The position numbers and the translations under genes are program-made. From the NCBI GenBank assembly GCA_964473355.1, contig CAYYOS010000128.1, forward strand, positions 1 to 7,092: a DNA stretch of 7,092 nucleotides. The letters are read 5' to 3'. This document shows, piece after piece, positions 1-6,246 of the stretch. How positions within the stretch are numbered: position 1 is the stretch's first letter; each line of letters begins with the position of its first letter. The DNA comes from CAYYOS01 sp964473355 (GTDB taxonomy: Bacteria; Pseudomonadota; Gammaproteobacteria; Burkholderiales; REEB80). The notes under the pieces are model-generated. The model saw only the letters and a program-made list of their open reading frames with translations. It had not been told where the DNA came from and did not search any database.

Positions 1-28
1 AAAAATGCCATGCGGAAGATACAGAGGA

Positions 29-67
29 TGAAAAAAAGACCAGGACAGGGGGGTGATACCCGGCTGG
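29..67 (-). terminator. Possible Rho-independent terminator after the mocR-type gene
   Basis: Read on the minus strand, ten bases past the TAG stop (77-79), CCAG (64-67) can pair with CTGG (40-43), and CCC/GGG inside it can add three pairs. The stem is followed by a run of seven T (31-37). The stem is imperfect and the loop asymmetric, so termination here is an inference. No gene can be recognised in bases 1-76. Confidence 0.35.
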
Positions 68-76
68 AATGACGGG

Positions 77-1513
77 CTAGCACCCTTGCGAGCTTATCCC
101 GCACGCAAGCTTGCCTAACATCGCCATAGCCGGCTCGACCTTTTCCCACGCGACCGATCCGCCACAGCTCAGGCGGATGTGATGGGTGTAACTCCAGTTT
201 GGAGAAAACAGTATGCCAGGGGTGAAGCTGATGCCGTGCTCCAGGGCGCGGCGTTCCAGCACGGTGACATCCACGCTGTCGGGCAACTCCACCCAGAGTA
301 TGAATCCGCCGCGTGGCTGAGTGGCGCGCGTGCCTTGCGGAAAATATTCCTGCACCCAGTTGCGCATAGCGTTCACCCTTTTTTGGTAGGCAAGCGTCGC
401 GCCATTGACGCTACGGGTATAGCTACCCGCGGCGAGAAACTTTGCCATCCCGAGCTGTTGCCAGACGGGGCAGGAGAGACTATGGAAAACACTGTTCAAA
501 TACGCAACCGATTCGCGATAACGCCCAGGCGCGATCCAACCGATTCGTTGCCCCGGACCCAAAGTTTTCGAGAACGATGAGCAGTACAAAACGTTACCCT
601 CTTCATCGAACGCCTTGGCGGCTTTAGGTCGGGGCCGCTGAAAAGTTAGATCGCCGAGCGCATCGTCTTCAATCAGGGGTATCTCGGCGCGCGCCAACAA
701 CTCAACCAAGTGGCGCTTGGCCACTTCAGGCATGCTGGCCCCCAGGGGATTGTGGCAACAAGGCATAAGCAAACAAGCTTTTACCGGGTGGCGCGCCAGC
801 GCTTGTTGCAATGCATCAATATCTATGCCATCGCCCGGACGGGTAGGAATTTCCAGCGCTTTTAAGCCGAGCGTGGCAAGCAGAGCCGGCACGCCAATAT
901 AGGTAGGTGATTCAATGGCGATCGTATCGCCGACCTGGGCGATGGCGCGTAGCGCCAAACTTAACGCATTTTGGCACCCGGTGGTGAGAATAAGGTCGTC
1001 AGGCGCGAGGTAACAACCGGCATCGCTCATGCGGCGCGCGATCTGTACGCGTAAATCTACATGGCCAAAGGGATGGCCATAAGTGGCGGCCAGGTTTGCA
1101 GCATGCCGCGCTACACTGGCCAGCGCTCGCCCGATGGCCTTTGACGGAATTAAATCGGGCGACGGATCTGCGGTGACACCCAACGACAGTAGGTTTGGTT
1201 GCGATAACGTTTGCCGCACCCGCCGAAGAAGATCTTTACTATTAAGAAGCCTTGGTTCATCCGGTGGCTTTGAGATCATTGGCTCAACAATGCGTTTGCG
1301 AACAAAATAGCCTGAACGAAGGCGAGTGGTGAGTAACCCCATGTCCTCCAAGGCATGGTAGACCTGAGTCGCCGTGGCTATGCTAATTGCATAATGCCCA
1401 GCCAGTTGACGCAGCGACGGCATGCGTTCACCGTCAGCAAAAGTTCCCCGGGAAATAGCATCTGCCAACTTCTCCGCTATGGATTTATACAGATAGATAC
1501 GGTCGTTTTGCAC
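77..1513 (-). CDS. MocR-family (GntR-type HTH plus class I aminotransferase-like) transcriptional regulator
   Basis: A 478-residue cytoplasmic regulator of the usual MocR two-domain build. Residues 6-74 form a GntR winged helix (MPSLRQLAGHYAIS, then the recognition stretch ATATQVYHALEDMGLL and the wing SGYFVRKR). A linker (75-105) leads to a fold-type I aminotransferase-like domain (about 108-470). PLP-site residues are visible: HNPLG (254-258), EDD (282-284), the Schiff-base lysine K316 in SSFSKTLGPGQRIGW, and the carboxylate-binding arginine R447 in HIRLSCGG. Known members such as GabR and PdxR sense amino compounds through PLP; the effector here cannot be told. The overall pattern, with EDDxxGDL, resembles the YdcR-like branch. 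Where EDDVYGDL is common, this protein has EDDALGDL, so the usual PLP-stacking-region tyrosine appears to be leucine 286. The start is GTG at 1511-1513 with ACAGG eight bases upstream. The gene lies 98 bp downstream of a same-strand oxidoreductase gene and has no divergent neighbour in the window, so its target is unknown. DNA-binding and PLP binding are well supported; enzymatic activity is not expected. Confidence 0.93.
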   Translation of the reverse strand: MQNDRIYLYKSIAEKLADAISRGTFADGERMPSLRQLAGHYAISIATATQVYHALEDMGLLTTRLRSGYFVRKRIVEPMISKPPDEPRLLNSKDLLRRVRQTLSQPNLLSLGVTADPSPDLIPSKAIGRALASVARHAANLAATYGHPFGHVDLRVQIARRMSDAGCYLAPDDLILTTGCQNALSLALRAIAQVGDTIAIESPTYIGVPALLATLGLKALEIPTRPGDGIDIDALQQALARHPVKACLLMPCCHNPLGASMPEVAKRHLVELLARAEIPLIEDDALGDLTFQRPRPKAAKAFDEEGNVLYCSSFSKTLGPGQRIGWIAPGRYRESVAYLNSVFHSLSCPVWQQLGMAKFLAAGSYTRSVNGATLAYQKRVNAMRNWVQEYFPQGTRATQPRGGFILWVELPDSVDVTVLERRALEHGISFTPGILFSPNWSYTHHIRLSCGGSVAWEKVEPAMAMLGKLACGISSQGC

Positions 1514-1547
1514 TCAAAAAACCTGTTAATTGTTTACCAAGCGGATA

Positions 1548-1564
1548 ACGCGAACCTTACGCGA
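1548..1564. promoter_or_regulatory. Direct repeat ACGCGA-N5-ACGCGA upstream of the mocR-type gene, candidate autoregulatory operator
   Basis: Two identical hexamers (1548-1553 and 1559-1564) lie 11 bp apart, about one helical turn, and 35-50 bp upstream of the GTG start of the leftward MocR gene. MocR proteins such as GabR and PdxR are known to bind short direct repeats near their own promoters. The link to this regulator is inferred from position only. I could not assign clear -35/-10 boxes in this 103-bp gap. Confidence 0.3.
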
Positions 1565-1616
1565 TAAGTTAGTGAGCGCCTTCATGGATACGTGCCGCTG
1601 GGAATATTGCCAACAA

Positions 1617-2999
1617 CTAAATTATGTTATCTAGCCCCCATCTTGCGGCTAGCGTTTCCGTGGCATTTAACACTTCCTCAGCGCGAGCCGGATGGTTATA
1701 AAATCCCGCCAAATTTTTTAGTGCGTCTTTTTTGCCATAGGCCTGGGCCAAAATATGAATAATCTCACCGGCTTTTGCGCCGATGACTTCACCGCCCAAA
1801 AACGTGCCGGAGTCTAAATCAGCGAGTATGCGTACAAAACCATCAATGTCATCTTCACCCAGTGCCGCCGGGTTGGTAGCCTGGGAAGCAAACCCGATAG
1901 CGGGTTCCAGTTCTTGATCCTCGGCCAAATCTTCGTTTAAACCTATGCGCCCTAATTCTAGGGCGGAATAAATTAATTCCGGCACCGCAAGCGCATCTCG
2001 TTTTAACGTCTTAGGTTTCAGTATGTTGGTGACAGCTATTTTTGCGTCTGCCAGTGCTAGGTTGGCCGTCATGGCGGGATTAACGACGTCGCCGATGGCG
2101 TAGACGTTCGCAAGTGAGGTTTGCAAATACGAATCCACTGTCACATACCCCGCGGCGTCACAAGCTATCCCCACATCTGGCAAATTTAAGTCCGCGCTAT
2201 AGGGGCGACGGCCTGTACCTAATAGCACCCAGTCCACATCCAGCGCGGCGCCCTGCGGAAAATGGAGTGTCACGCCTTTCTCAGAAATCTCAGCGCGCTG
2301 GGGACGTCGATCGATTTGTGCGCTGATCTCAAAACGCGCGAAGGCCGCATTTAACAGTTTTAGTGCAGGCGGACTAAATTGGGTTTTTTGTAAGGGCGTG
2401 GAGGAACTTAGCCACGTAATGTCGAGCCCCAACATTTTTAAAATAAATGCGAACTCCGCGCCGATGACGCCCCCGCCCACAATGGCGACCCGCTTTCCGG
2501 GTGGCGGTGGCAAAGTAAAAAGCTCGTCAGTGGTGATTATTTTTTCCGGGGCTAGCGGTAAGTTTTCAGGGACGTATGGATAGGAGCCGGTGGCGATAAT
2601 TATGTGAGTTGCACTGATAGTCTCCGCCCCACGTATGCTAAGTGTGATGGGGTCTATGAAAGACGCGGCGCCCTGGAAAGCTTTTATGCCGAGGCGTTGC
2701 ATGTAGTCTACATAGCTATCCCTAACGGTTTTGGTTACGGTTTTTTGATGCTGCCAGCTCGCCGCCAAATCCGCGCTCAAACTACCTTGTATGCCGCGCT
2801 TCGCATATTCCCTCGAGGCCGCAAGAATTTTAGCGCTGTGATGCCAAGTTTTTTTTGGTACGCAACCCCGATTTAAACAGCAGCCGCCCCACACATCTTT
2901 TTCTATAATGGCTACTGATAAACCCTGCAAGCTTGCCAATACCCCAGCGCGGTAGCCACCGGGGCCTGAGCCGATGATAGCTAGATCAAACGCGGGCAT
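1617..2999 (-). CDS. Dihydrolipoamide dehydrogenase-like NAD(P)/FAD disulfide oxidoreductase
   Basis: A 460-residue cytoplasmic flavoprotein of the class I pyridine nucleotide-disulfide oxidoreductase family, of normal family length. The FAD-binding Rossmann motif GSGPGGYRAG is at 10-19 with E33 ending the second strand. The redox disulfide is C41-L-N-R-G-C46, followed by VPKK. The second dinucleotide fold has GGGVIGAEFA (175-184), then GTGRRP (261-266), and the FAD-contacting AIGD (301-304). The dimerisation domain (about 338-455) carries the catalytic His-Glu pair H436-P-A-R-A-E441, matching HPTLxE of lipoamide dehydrogenases. All parts of a working enzyme are present. No E1/E2 2-oxoacid dehydrogenase gene is nearby, so a role as complex E3 is not shown by context. 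GCVPKK recalls glutathione reductase, but the paired arginines for NADPH are missing: the loop after the second NAD-fold strand reads LSSSTPLQ. The cofactor choice and substrate therefore stay open. The ATG lies 3 bp after the mgtE stop, with no good Shine-Dalgarno, which suggests translational coupling to mgtE. Confidence 0.88.
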   Translation of the reverse strand: MPAFDLAIIGSGPGGYRAGVLASLQGLSVAIIEKDVWGGCCLNRGCVPKKTWHHSAKILAASREYAKRGIQGSLSADLAASWQHQKTVTKTVRDSYVDYMQRLGIKAFQGAASFIDPITLSIRGAETISATHIIIATGSYPYVPENLPLAPEKIITTDELFTLPPPPGKRVAIVGGGVIGAEFAFILKMLGLDITWLSSSTPLQKTQFSPPALKLLNAAFARFEISAQIDRRPQRAEISEKGVTLHFPQGAALDVDWVLLGTGRRPYSADLNLPDVGIACDAAGYVTVDSYLQTSLANVYAIGDVVNPAMTANLALADAKIAVTNILKPKTLKRDALAVPELIYSALELGRIGLNEDLAEDQELEPAIGFASQATNPAALGEDDIDGFVRILADLDSGTFLGGEVIGAKAGEIIHILAQAYGKKDALKNLAGFYNHPARAEEVLNATETLAARWGLDNII

Positions 3000-3002
3000 A
3001 AC

Positions 3003-4373
3003 TCATAACAAGAAAATGCTCGCCAAGCCAAGAAAAATAAAAAAGCCCATGCTGTCGGTAATTGCCGTGAGCATGACGCTGGAACCCATCGCCGGGTCGC
3101 GCCCCAGTTTGCGCATGATGAGCGGCACAAAAACGCCGGCGAGCGCTGCCACCATTAAGTTGAGCATCATGGCGCTAGCCATCACTAACCCTAAGGGAAT
3201 GCTTTTATAAAGAATATAAGCAAATAAGCCAACCGCCGCGCCCCAGACTATGCCGTTTAAAAGGCTAATCCCCAATTCTTTTTTTACGAGCGTGCGGGTG
3301 TTACCCGGCGTAATTTGCCCCAAAGCGAGGGCTCGCACGATAAGGGTGGTGGTTTGATTCCCTGAGTTACCGCCGATGCCGGCAATAATCGGCATTAAGG
3401 CCGCCAAGGCGACCAACTTTTCAATGGTGCCCTCGAATACACCGATAACACGGGAAGCAATAAATGCCGTGACGAGATTAATCGCCAACCAGGTCCAGCG
3501 GTTTTTAGCACTCTTCCAGGCTGACGAAAATAAATCTTCTTCTTCTCGTAAGCCGGCGAGGTTTAGCATTTCGGTATCAGATTCGGTGCGAATAAAATCA
3601 ACCACGGCGTTAACCGTTAAGCGCCCCACGAGTTTGTTGTCGTCATTGACGACCGGGGCGCTGACCAAATCATAGCGTTCAAACGCTTGCACGGCTTCAT
3701 GGGCATCGTCATCGGGGTGAAACAACACCATATCGTCGATCATGACGGATGCCACGGATACTTCCGGGCCGTGTGTCAACAGGCGTTCCAAGGGTAAGAC
3801 GCCCAAGACAATATCGTCGCGATTTACGACAAACAATTTATCGGTATGGTCGGGCAATTCACCCTGGCGGCGTAAATATTGCAATACCACCTCTAGCTGA
3901 ATATCGTCACGCACCGTGAGCATGTCAAAATCCATCAAGGCGCCGACGGCTTCTTCAGGATAAGACAAAGCCGATTGCAGTCGGGCGCGATTTTGAACGT
4001 CTAAGGATTCCAGTAGGTCATGGATAACGTCCCGCGGAAGATCCGGCGCGATATCGGCAATCTCATCGGTGTCTAGGGTCTCTGCCGCGGCCAGCAGTTC
4101 ATCGCTGTCCATACGAGCGATTAAACTCTCGCGCACCGAATCCGACACTTCCAGCAAAATTTCGCCGTCGCGTTCTGCCTTTACCAAATCCCATACCACG
4201 GTGCGGCTGGCGATGGGCAATGCTTCTAGGATATAAGCGACGTCAGCCGGGTGAATATCATTTAGCAGTGCGCTTAATGCGGGAAGATCGTCCGCTTCGA
4301 GTAGCGTTAATGCCTCGCGCAAGGTTTCCTGCACGCTCTCTTGTTCGGGGTGGGGTGTTTCTATTTCCGGCAT
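3003..4373 (-). CDS. mgtE: Magnesium transporter MgtE
   Basis: A 456-residue inner-membrane Mg2+ channel/transporter with the full MgtE architecture and normal length. The cytoplasmic N domain (about 15-135) contains the helical-repeat motif HPADVAYILEALP (41-53) and many acidic residues. A CBS-domain pair follows (about 140-200 and 205-262), ending in LVGRLTVNAVVDFI; in the known structure Mg2+ binding between N and CBS domains closes the pore. The acidic linker REEEDLF (276-282) leads to the membrane domain of about five helices (294-456). The diagnostic pore signature GIGGNSGNQTTT is at 332-343, and the conserved aspartate that lines the pore is D440 in TAITDSMGFF. No key residue is missing. 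The start is ATG at 4371-4373 with no strong Shine-Dalgarno. It is the first gene of a leftward unit with the flavoprotein gene 3 bp downstream. The leader is too short for an M-box Mg2+ riboswitch, so sensing is probably by the protein itself. Confidence 0.97.
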   Translation of the reverse strand: MPEIETPHPEQESVQETLREALTLLEADDLPALSALLNDIHPADVAYILEALPIASRTVVWDLVKAERDGEILLEVSDSVRESLIARMDSDELLAAAETLDTDEIADIAPDLPRDVIHDLLESLDVQNRARLQSALSYPEEAVGALMDFDMLTVRDDIQLEVVLQYLRRQGELPDHTDKLFVVNRDDIVLGVLPLERLLTHGPEVSVASVMIDDMVLFHPDDDAHEAVQAFERYDLVSAPVVNDDNKLVGRLTVNAVVDFIRTESDTEMLNLAGLREEEDLFSSAWKSAKNRWTWLAINLVTAFIASRVIGVFEGTIEKLVALAALMPIIAGIGGNSGNQTTTLIVRALALGQITPGNTRTLVKKELGISLLNGIVWGAAVGLFAYILYKSIPLGLVMASAMMLNLMVAALAGVFVPLIMRKLGRDPAMGSSVMLTAITDSMGFFIFLGLASIFLL

Positions 4374-4403
4374 GGCAATTCGCTGGTTAAACGCTAAAAC
4401 GCC

Positions 4404-4439
4404 ATTGTAAGTAAATTAGGGTGGGGAGTGTATTTACTT
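4404..4439 (-). promoter_or_regulatory. Candidate mgtE promoter with an overlapping 8-bp inverted repeat
   Basis: On the minus strand a -10-like TACAAT (4404-4409, five of six consensus bases) lies about 30 bp upstream of the mgtE ATG. The -35 region is poor. Exactly over that region sits a perfect inverted repeat, AAGTAAAT (4409-4416) and ATTTACTT (4432-4439), with a 15-bp spacer. The geometry, with half-site centres about 23 bp apart (roughly two helical turns) covering the -35 region, would suit a dimeric regulator. This is inference from symmetry and position only. Confidence 0.3.
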
Positions 4440-4440
4440 T

Positions 4441-4500
4441 CGTCATTCCCGCGAAAAGGTCGTTACCCCCGAATGTTTTAGTCGGGGGTGGGAATCCAGG
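4441..4500. repeat. REP-like dispersed palindromic element
   Basis: The ends read CGTCATTCCCGCG and GGGAATCCAGG, the two halves of a short palindrome found in many copies between genes of numerous proteobacteria. ATTCCC (4445-4450) pairs with GGGAAT (4490-4495). Inside it a second perfect 8-bp stem, ACCCCCGA (4465-4472) with TCGGGGGT (4482-4489), has a 9-base loop. Such elements are usually mobilised or processed by REP-associated tyrosine transposases and can shape mRNA ends. It lies between the aroE-mtgA unit and mgtE, a typical intergenic site. The recognition is from memory of the motif, since only one full copy is in the window. Confidence 0.65.
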
Positions 4501-4548
4501 TCGCTATACTAATTGCCGGGGGTAGCCCAACACTATCCTAGCTTGGTT

Positions 4549-4560
4549 GCCGTGCTCGGC
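4549..4560. other. Small GCCG-TGCT-CGGC hairpin
   Basis: GCCG (4549-4552) and CGGC (4557-4560) form a 4-bp GC stem with a tetraloop, just downstream (in the leftward direction) of the T-run of the candidate mtgA terminator. It lacks its own T-tract on either strand, so it is recorded only as a minor structural element within the 327-bp gene-free stretch. Confidence 0.25.
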
Positions 4561-4565
4561 GGTGG

Positions 4566-4586
4566 AAAAAAGGTTCTTTAAAACCT
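4566..4586 (-). terminator. Candidate Rho-independent terminator for aroE-mtgA
   Basis: On the minus strand AGGTT (4582-4586) pairs with AACCT (4571-4575) around a 6-base loop TTAAAG, and a run of six T follows (4566-4571). Position after mtgA and before mgtE, both leftward, is right for ending the aroE-mtgA transcript. The stem is short and only partly GC, so it may be weak. The 7-bp repeat array lies between the mtgA stop and this hairpin. Confidence 0.42.
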
Positions 4587-4695
4587 GAAGGCAAAAATCA
4601 AAAATCAAAAATAAAAGTCAAAAGTCAAAAGTCAAAAGGCAAAAGGCAAAAGGCAAAAGGCAAAAGGCAAAAGGCAAAAGGCAAAAGGCAAAGGT
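4585..4695. repeat. Heptanucleotide tandem repeat array (CAAAANN) in ordered blocks
   Basis: The array starts six bases past the mtgA stop codon. In + orientation, in strict 7-bp phase, it runs: a degenerate unit CTGAAGG (4585-4591), CAAAAAT three times (4592-4612), a 6-base unit AAAAGT that lost its C (4613-4618), CAAAAGT twice (4619-4632), CAAAAGG eight times without a mismatch (4633-4688), and a shortened CAAAGGT (4689-4695). The variants are sorted into blocks and not mixed, which points to growth by local duplication, probably replication slippage, with the CAAAAGG block the youngest. On the minus strand the transcript would read (CCUUUUG)n, a C/U-rich, unstructured sequence. Such heptamer arrays are known from cyanobacteria and other bacteria, and three units translate to a spurious LLPFAFC-type repeat. 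No real gene lies in it. Confidence 0.93.
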
Positions 4696-4700
4696 GAGCA

Positions 4701-5447
4701 CTACGGCACCTGAGCAGCAGGCATGCGCGCCAGGATACGATACGTTCTTTTCTGTAACCCACGGCTTTGAAAACGAGTCTCATAGAACCTCGGCTTAGGC
4801 GCCATCGCGGCAAGTTTGGCCGCTTGTTCCGGCGACAGATATTTTGCGCTGACACCAAAGTAATGTTGTGCAGCGGCTTCGGCGCCAAACACGCCCTCAC
4901 CCCACTCGATCACATTCATATAAATTTCGAGAATGCGTCGTTTGCTCATCATTTTTTCCAGCATTAGCGTGATAACCGCTTCTTGCATTTTTCGCCATGG
5001 CGTTTTTTGTGAAGATAAAAAAAGATTTTTGGCGAGCTGCTGACTGATGGTGGAGCCACCGGCAACAATTTTTCCTTTTCTTATATTTTTTTCGTAGGCC
5101 TTTTGTATGCCCTCCCAATCAAACCCTTCGTGATCCGTAAATTTGGCGTCTTCAGCCACAATTAAAGCGCGCTTTAAATGTATGGAAATGTGTTCGTATG
5201 GCGTCCACTGATAGCGGATGGCGGCGTGCGGCGATCTTTTTTGCAAAACGCTACGCCGCGTATCCATGAAAGCGCTGCTCGCGGGATTATGGTCCACCCA
5301 ATACCAAATCTTAAGAAATATATAAGCTTGGTAGAGCACCAGTAAAACTACGAGCAGTGCGGCAATGCGCAGCAACCATCGCCAAAGAAAAGCTAGTTTT
5401 TTAATTCGGCGATCAGTGCTTGGGTTTCCGGGCGCACGCCGCGCCAC
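4701..5447 (-). CDS. mtgA: Monofunctional biosynthetic peptidoglycan glycosyltransferase MtgA
   Basis: A 248-residue inner-membrane protein, close to the 242 residues of E. coli MtgA. It polymerises lipid II into glycan strands on the periplasmic side. A basic N terminus (MARRAPGNPSTDRRIKK) precedes a single membrane anchor (about 23-47), then the GT51 domain. Its ordered motifs are all present: VAEDAKF (97-103) with catalytic E99; GGSTISQQLAKNLFL (130-144); RKMQEA (152-157); and KRRILEIYMNVIEWGEGVFG (169-188), which contains the conserved glutamates E181/E184. There is no transpeptidase domain, so it is not a class A PBP. The start is GTG at 5445-5447, inside the 3' end of aroE (55-bp overlap, different frame). 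No Shine-Dalgarno is visible before it; no other ATG comes before residue 61, which would cut off the anchor, so GTG is preferred but a TTG at residue 25 is possible. Translation is probably coupled to aroE. Confidence 0.95.
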   Translation of the reverse strand: MARRAPGNPSTDRRIKKLAFLWRWLLRIAALLVVLLVLYQAYIFLKIWYWVDHNPASSAFMDTRRSVLQKRSPHAAIRYQWTPYEHISIHLKRALIVAEDAKFTDHEGFDWEGIQKAYEKNIRKGKIVAGGSTISQQLAKNLFLSSQKTPWRKMQEAVITLMLEKMMSKRRILEIYMNVIEWGEGVFGAEAAAQHYFGVSAKYLSPEQAAKLAAMAPKPRFYETRFQSRGLQKRTYRILARMPAAQVP

Positions 5448-6205
5448 AGAAAAAATGATTCGGCGGCTTGCTCTACGAGCATGCCGGTGCCATCAGCAAT
5501 GACCGCCGCGCCCTGATCTTTGGCGTAGTTTAAAAAAGGCGTGTCATGGCTACCATACATAAGATCATAGGCAAGCGCATTTGCGGCAAACACGTGCCGG
5601 GGAAGAGGAGGCAATTCATGGCTTAAGCTGCTGCTCGTGGCATTGATAACAAGATCAAAGCTTGCGCCCTCAAGATCAGCGTACTCACACAGGTCTACGT
5701 GCCCGACCCGCAGAAATTGGTGCTGTAATTCGCGGACTTTTTCTAAAGTGCGATTTGCAATAACTAATTGGGTAGGGTGCGCAGCGAGCAGGGGTGCGAT
5801 AATGCCACGAGCAGCGCCGCCAGCACCCAATAAACAAATTTTTTTGCCGCTGACGGAAAAGCCTAAATTAACTTCTAAATCACGCATGAATCCGGCACCA
5901 TCGGTGTTGTCCCCAACAATGATACCGCCTTCAAATTTTAGCGTATTAACGGCACGTGCCAAGGTTGCTCTATCGCTTAATTCATTGGCAATCTCCCATG
6001 CGTGTTGCTTAAAAGGCACGGTAATGTTAAGTCCCTTACCTTTGGATTCCTCAAACGCGACGACAGTCTCAGTGAAATCGTCTAATTCTACTAACAGCGC
6101 TTCATAGCTTAGCTTTTGCTTAGTCTGCTTGGCGAAAGCGGTGTGTATATAAGGAGATTTGCTGTGGGAAATGGGGTTGCCGATGACGGCGTATCTATCT
6201 GTCAT
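5393..6205 (-). CDS. aroE: Shikimate dehydrogenase (NADP+) AroE
   Basis: A 270-residue cytoplasmic enzyme, matching the roughly 272 residues of E. coli AroE, that reduces 3-dehydroshikimate to shikimate with NADPH in the chorismate pathway. The shikimate-binding NPISHSKSP is at 10-18 (S14, S16). NITVPFK (60-66) holds catalytic K66, and DNTDGAGF (99-106) holds catalytic D102. The NADP Rossmann motif GAGGAARG is at 127-134, and the NRT (151-153) after the second strand marks NADPH preference over NAD. INATS (188-192), YDLMYG (213-218) and ADGTGMLVEQAA (237-248) complete the signature set. I chose the ATG at 6203-6205 because MTDRYAVIGNPISHSKSP aligns with the usual AroE N terminus and because the candidate promoter would start transcripts about 35 bp upstream of it. 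An in-frame ATG at 6256 would add 17 residues (starting MLKSLSY) unlike the family. The Shine-Dalgarno at 6205 is weak. mtgA overlaps its 3' end. Confidence 0.97.
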   Translation of the reverse strand: MTDRYAVIGNPISHSKSPYIHTAFAKQTKQKLSYEALLVELDDFTETVVAFEESKGKGLNITVPFKQHAWEIANELSDRATLARAVNTLKFEGGIIVGDNTDGAGFMRDLEVNLGFSVSGKKICLLGAGGAARGIIAPLLAAHPTQLVIANRTLEKVRELQHQFLRVGHVDLCEYADLEGASFDLVINATSSSLSHELPPLPRHVFAANALAYDLMYGSHDTPFLNYAKDQGAAVIADGTGMLVEQAAESFFLWRGVRPETQALIAELKN

Positions 6206-6246
6206 ATACTGACTGGGTTCAACGAAGAACGTACAATAGGAAAGGG

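Noticed and set aside
1617..2999. Annotation as glutathione reductase on the basis of GCVPKK
   Set aside because: NADPH-binding arginines and the glutathione reductase HPTSSEE ending are absent; HPARAEE and the overall pattern fit lipoamide dehydrogenase-like enzymes better.
4374..4440. M-box magnesium riboswitch in front of mgtE
   Set aside because: The leader from the likely promoter is only about 25-30 bases, far too short, and none of the M-box structure is visible.
4585..4695. Array considered as a CRISPR
   Set aside because: Units are 7 bp with no spacers and no cas genes nearby.
4625..4900. Minus-strand open frame ending in repeated LLPFAFC
   Set aside because: It is the heptamer array translated (21 bp gives 7 residues) joined to an out-of-frame part of mtgA; mtgA has full GT51 motifs in the other frame.
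5637..6107. 156-residue plus-strand open frame opposite aroE
   Set aside because: Antisense to conserved catalytic and NADP motifs of aroE; Ser/Thr/Ala-rich with no recognisable domain.
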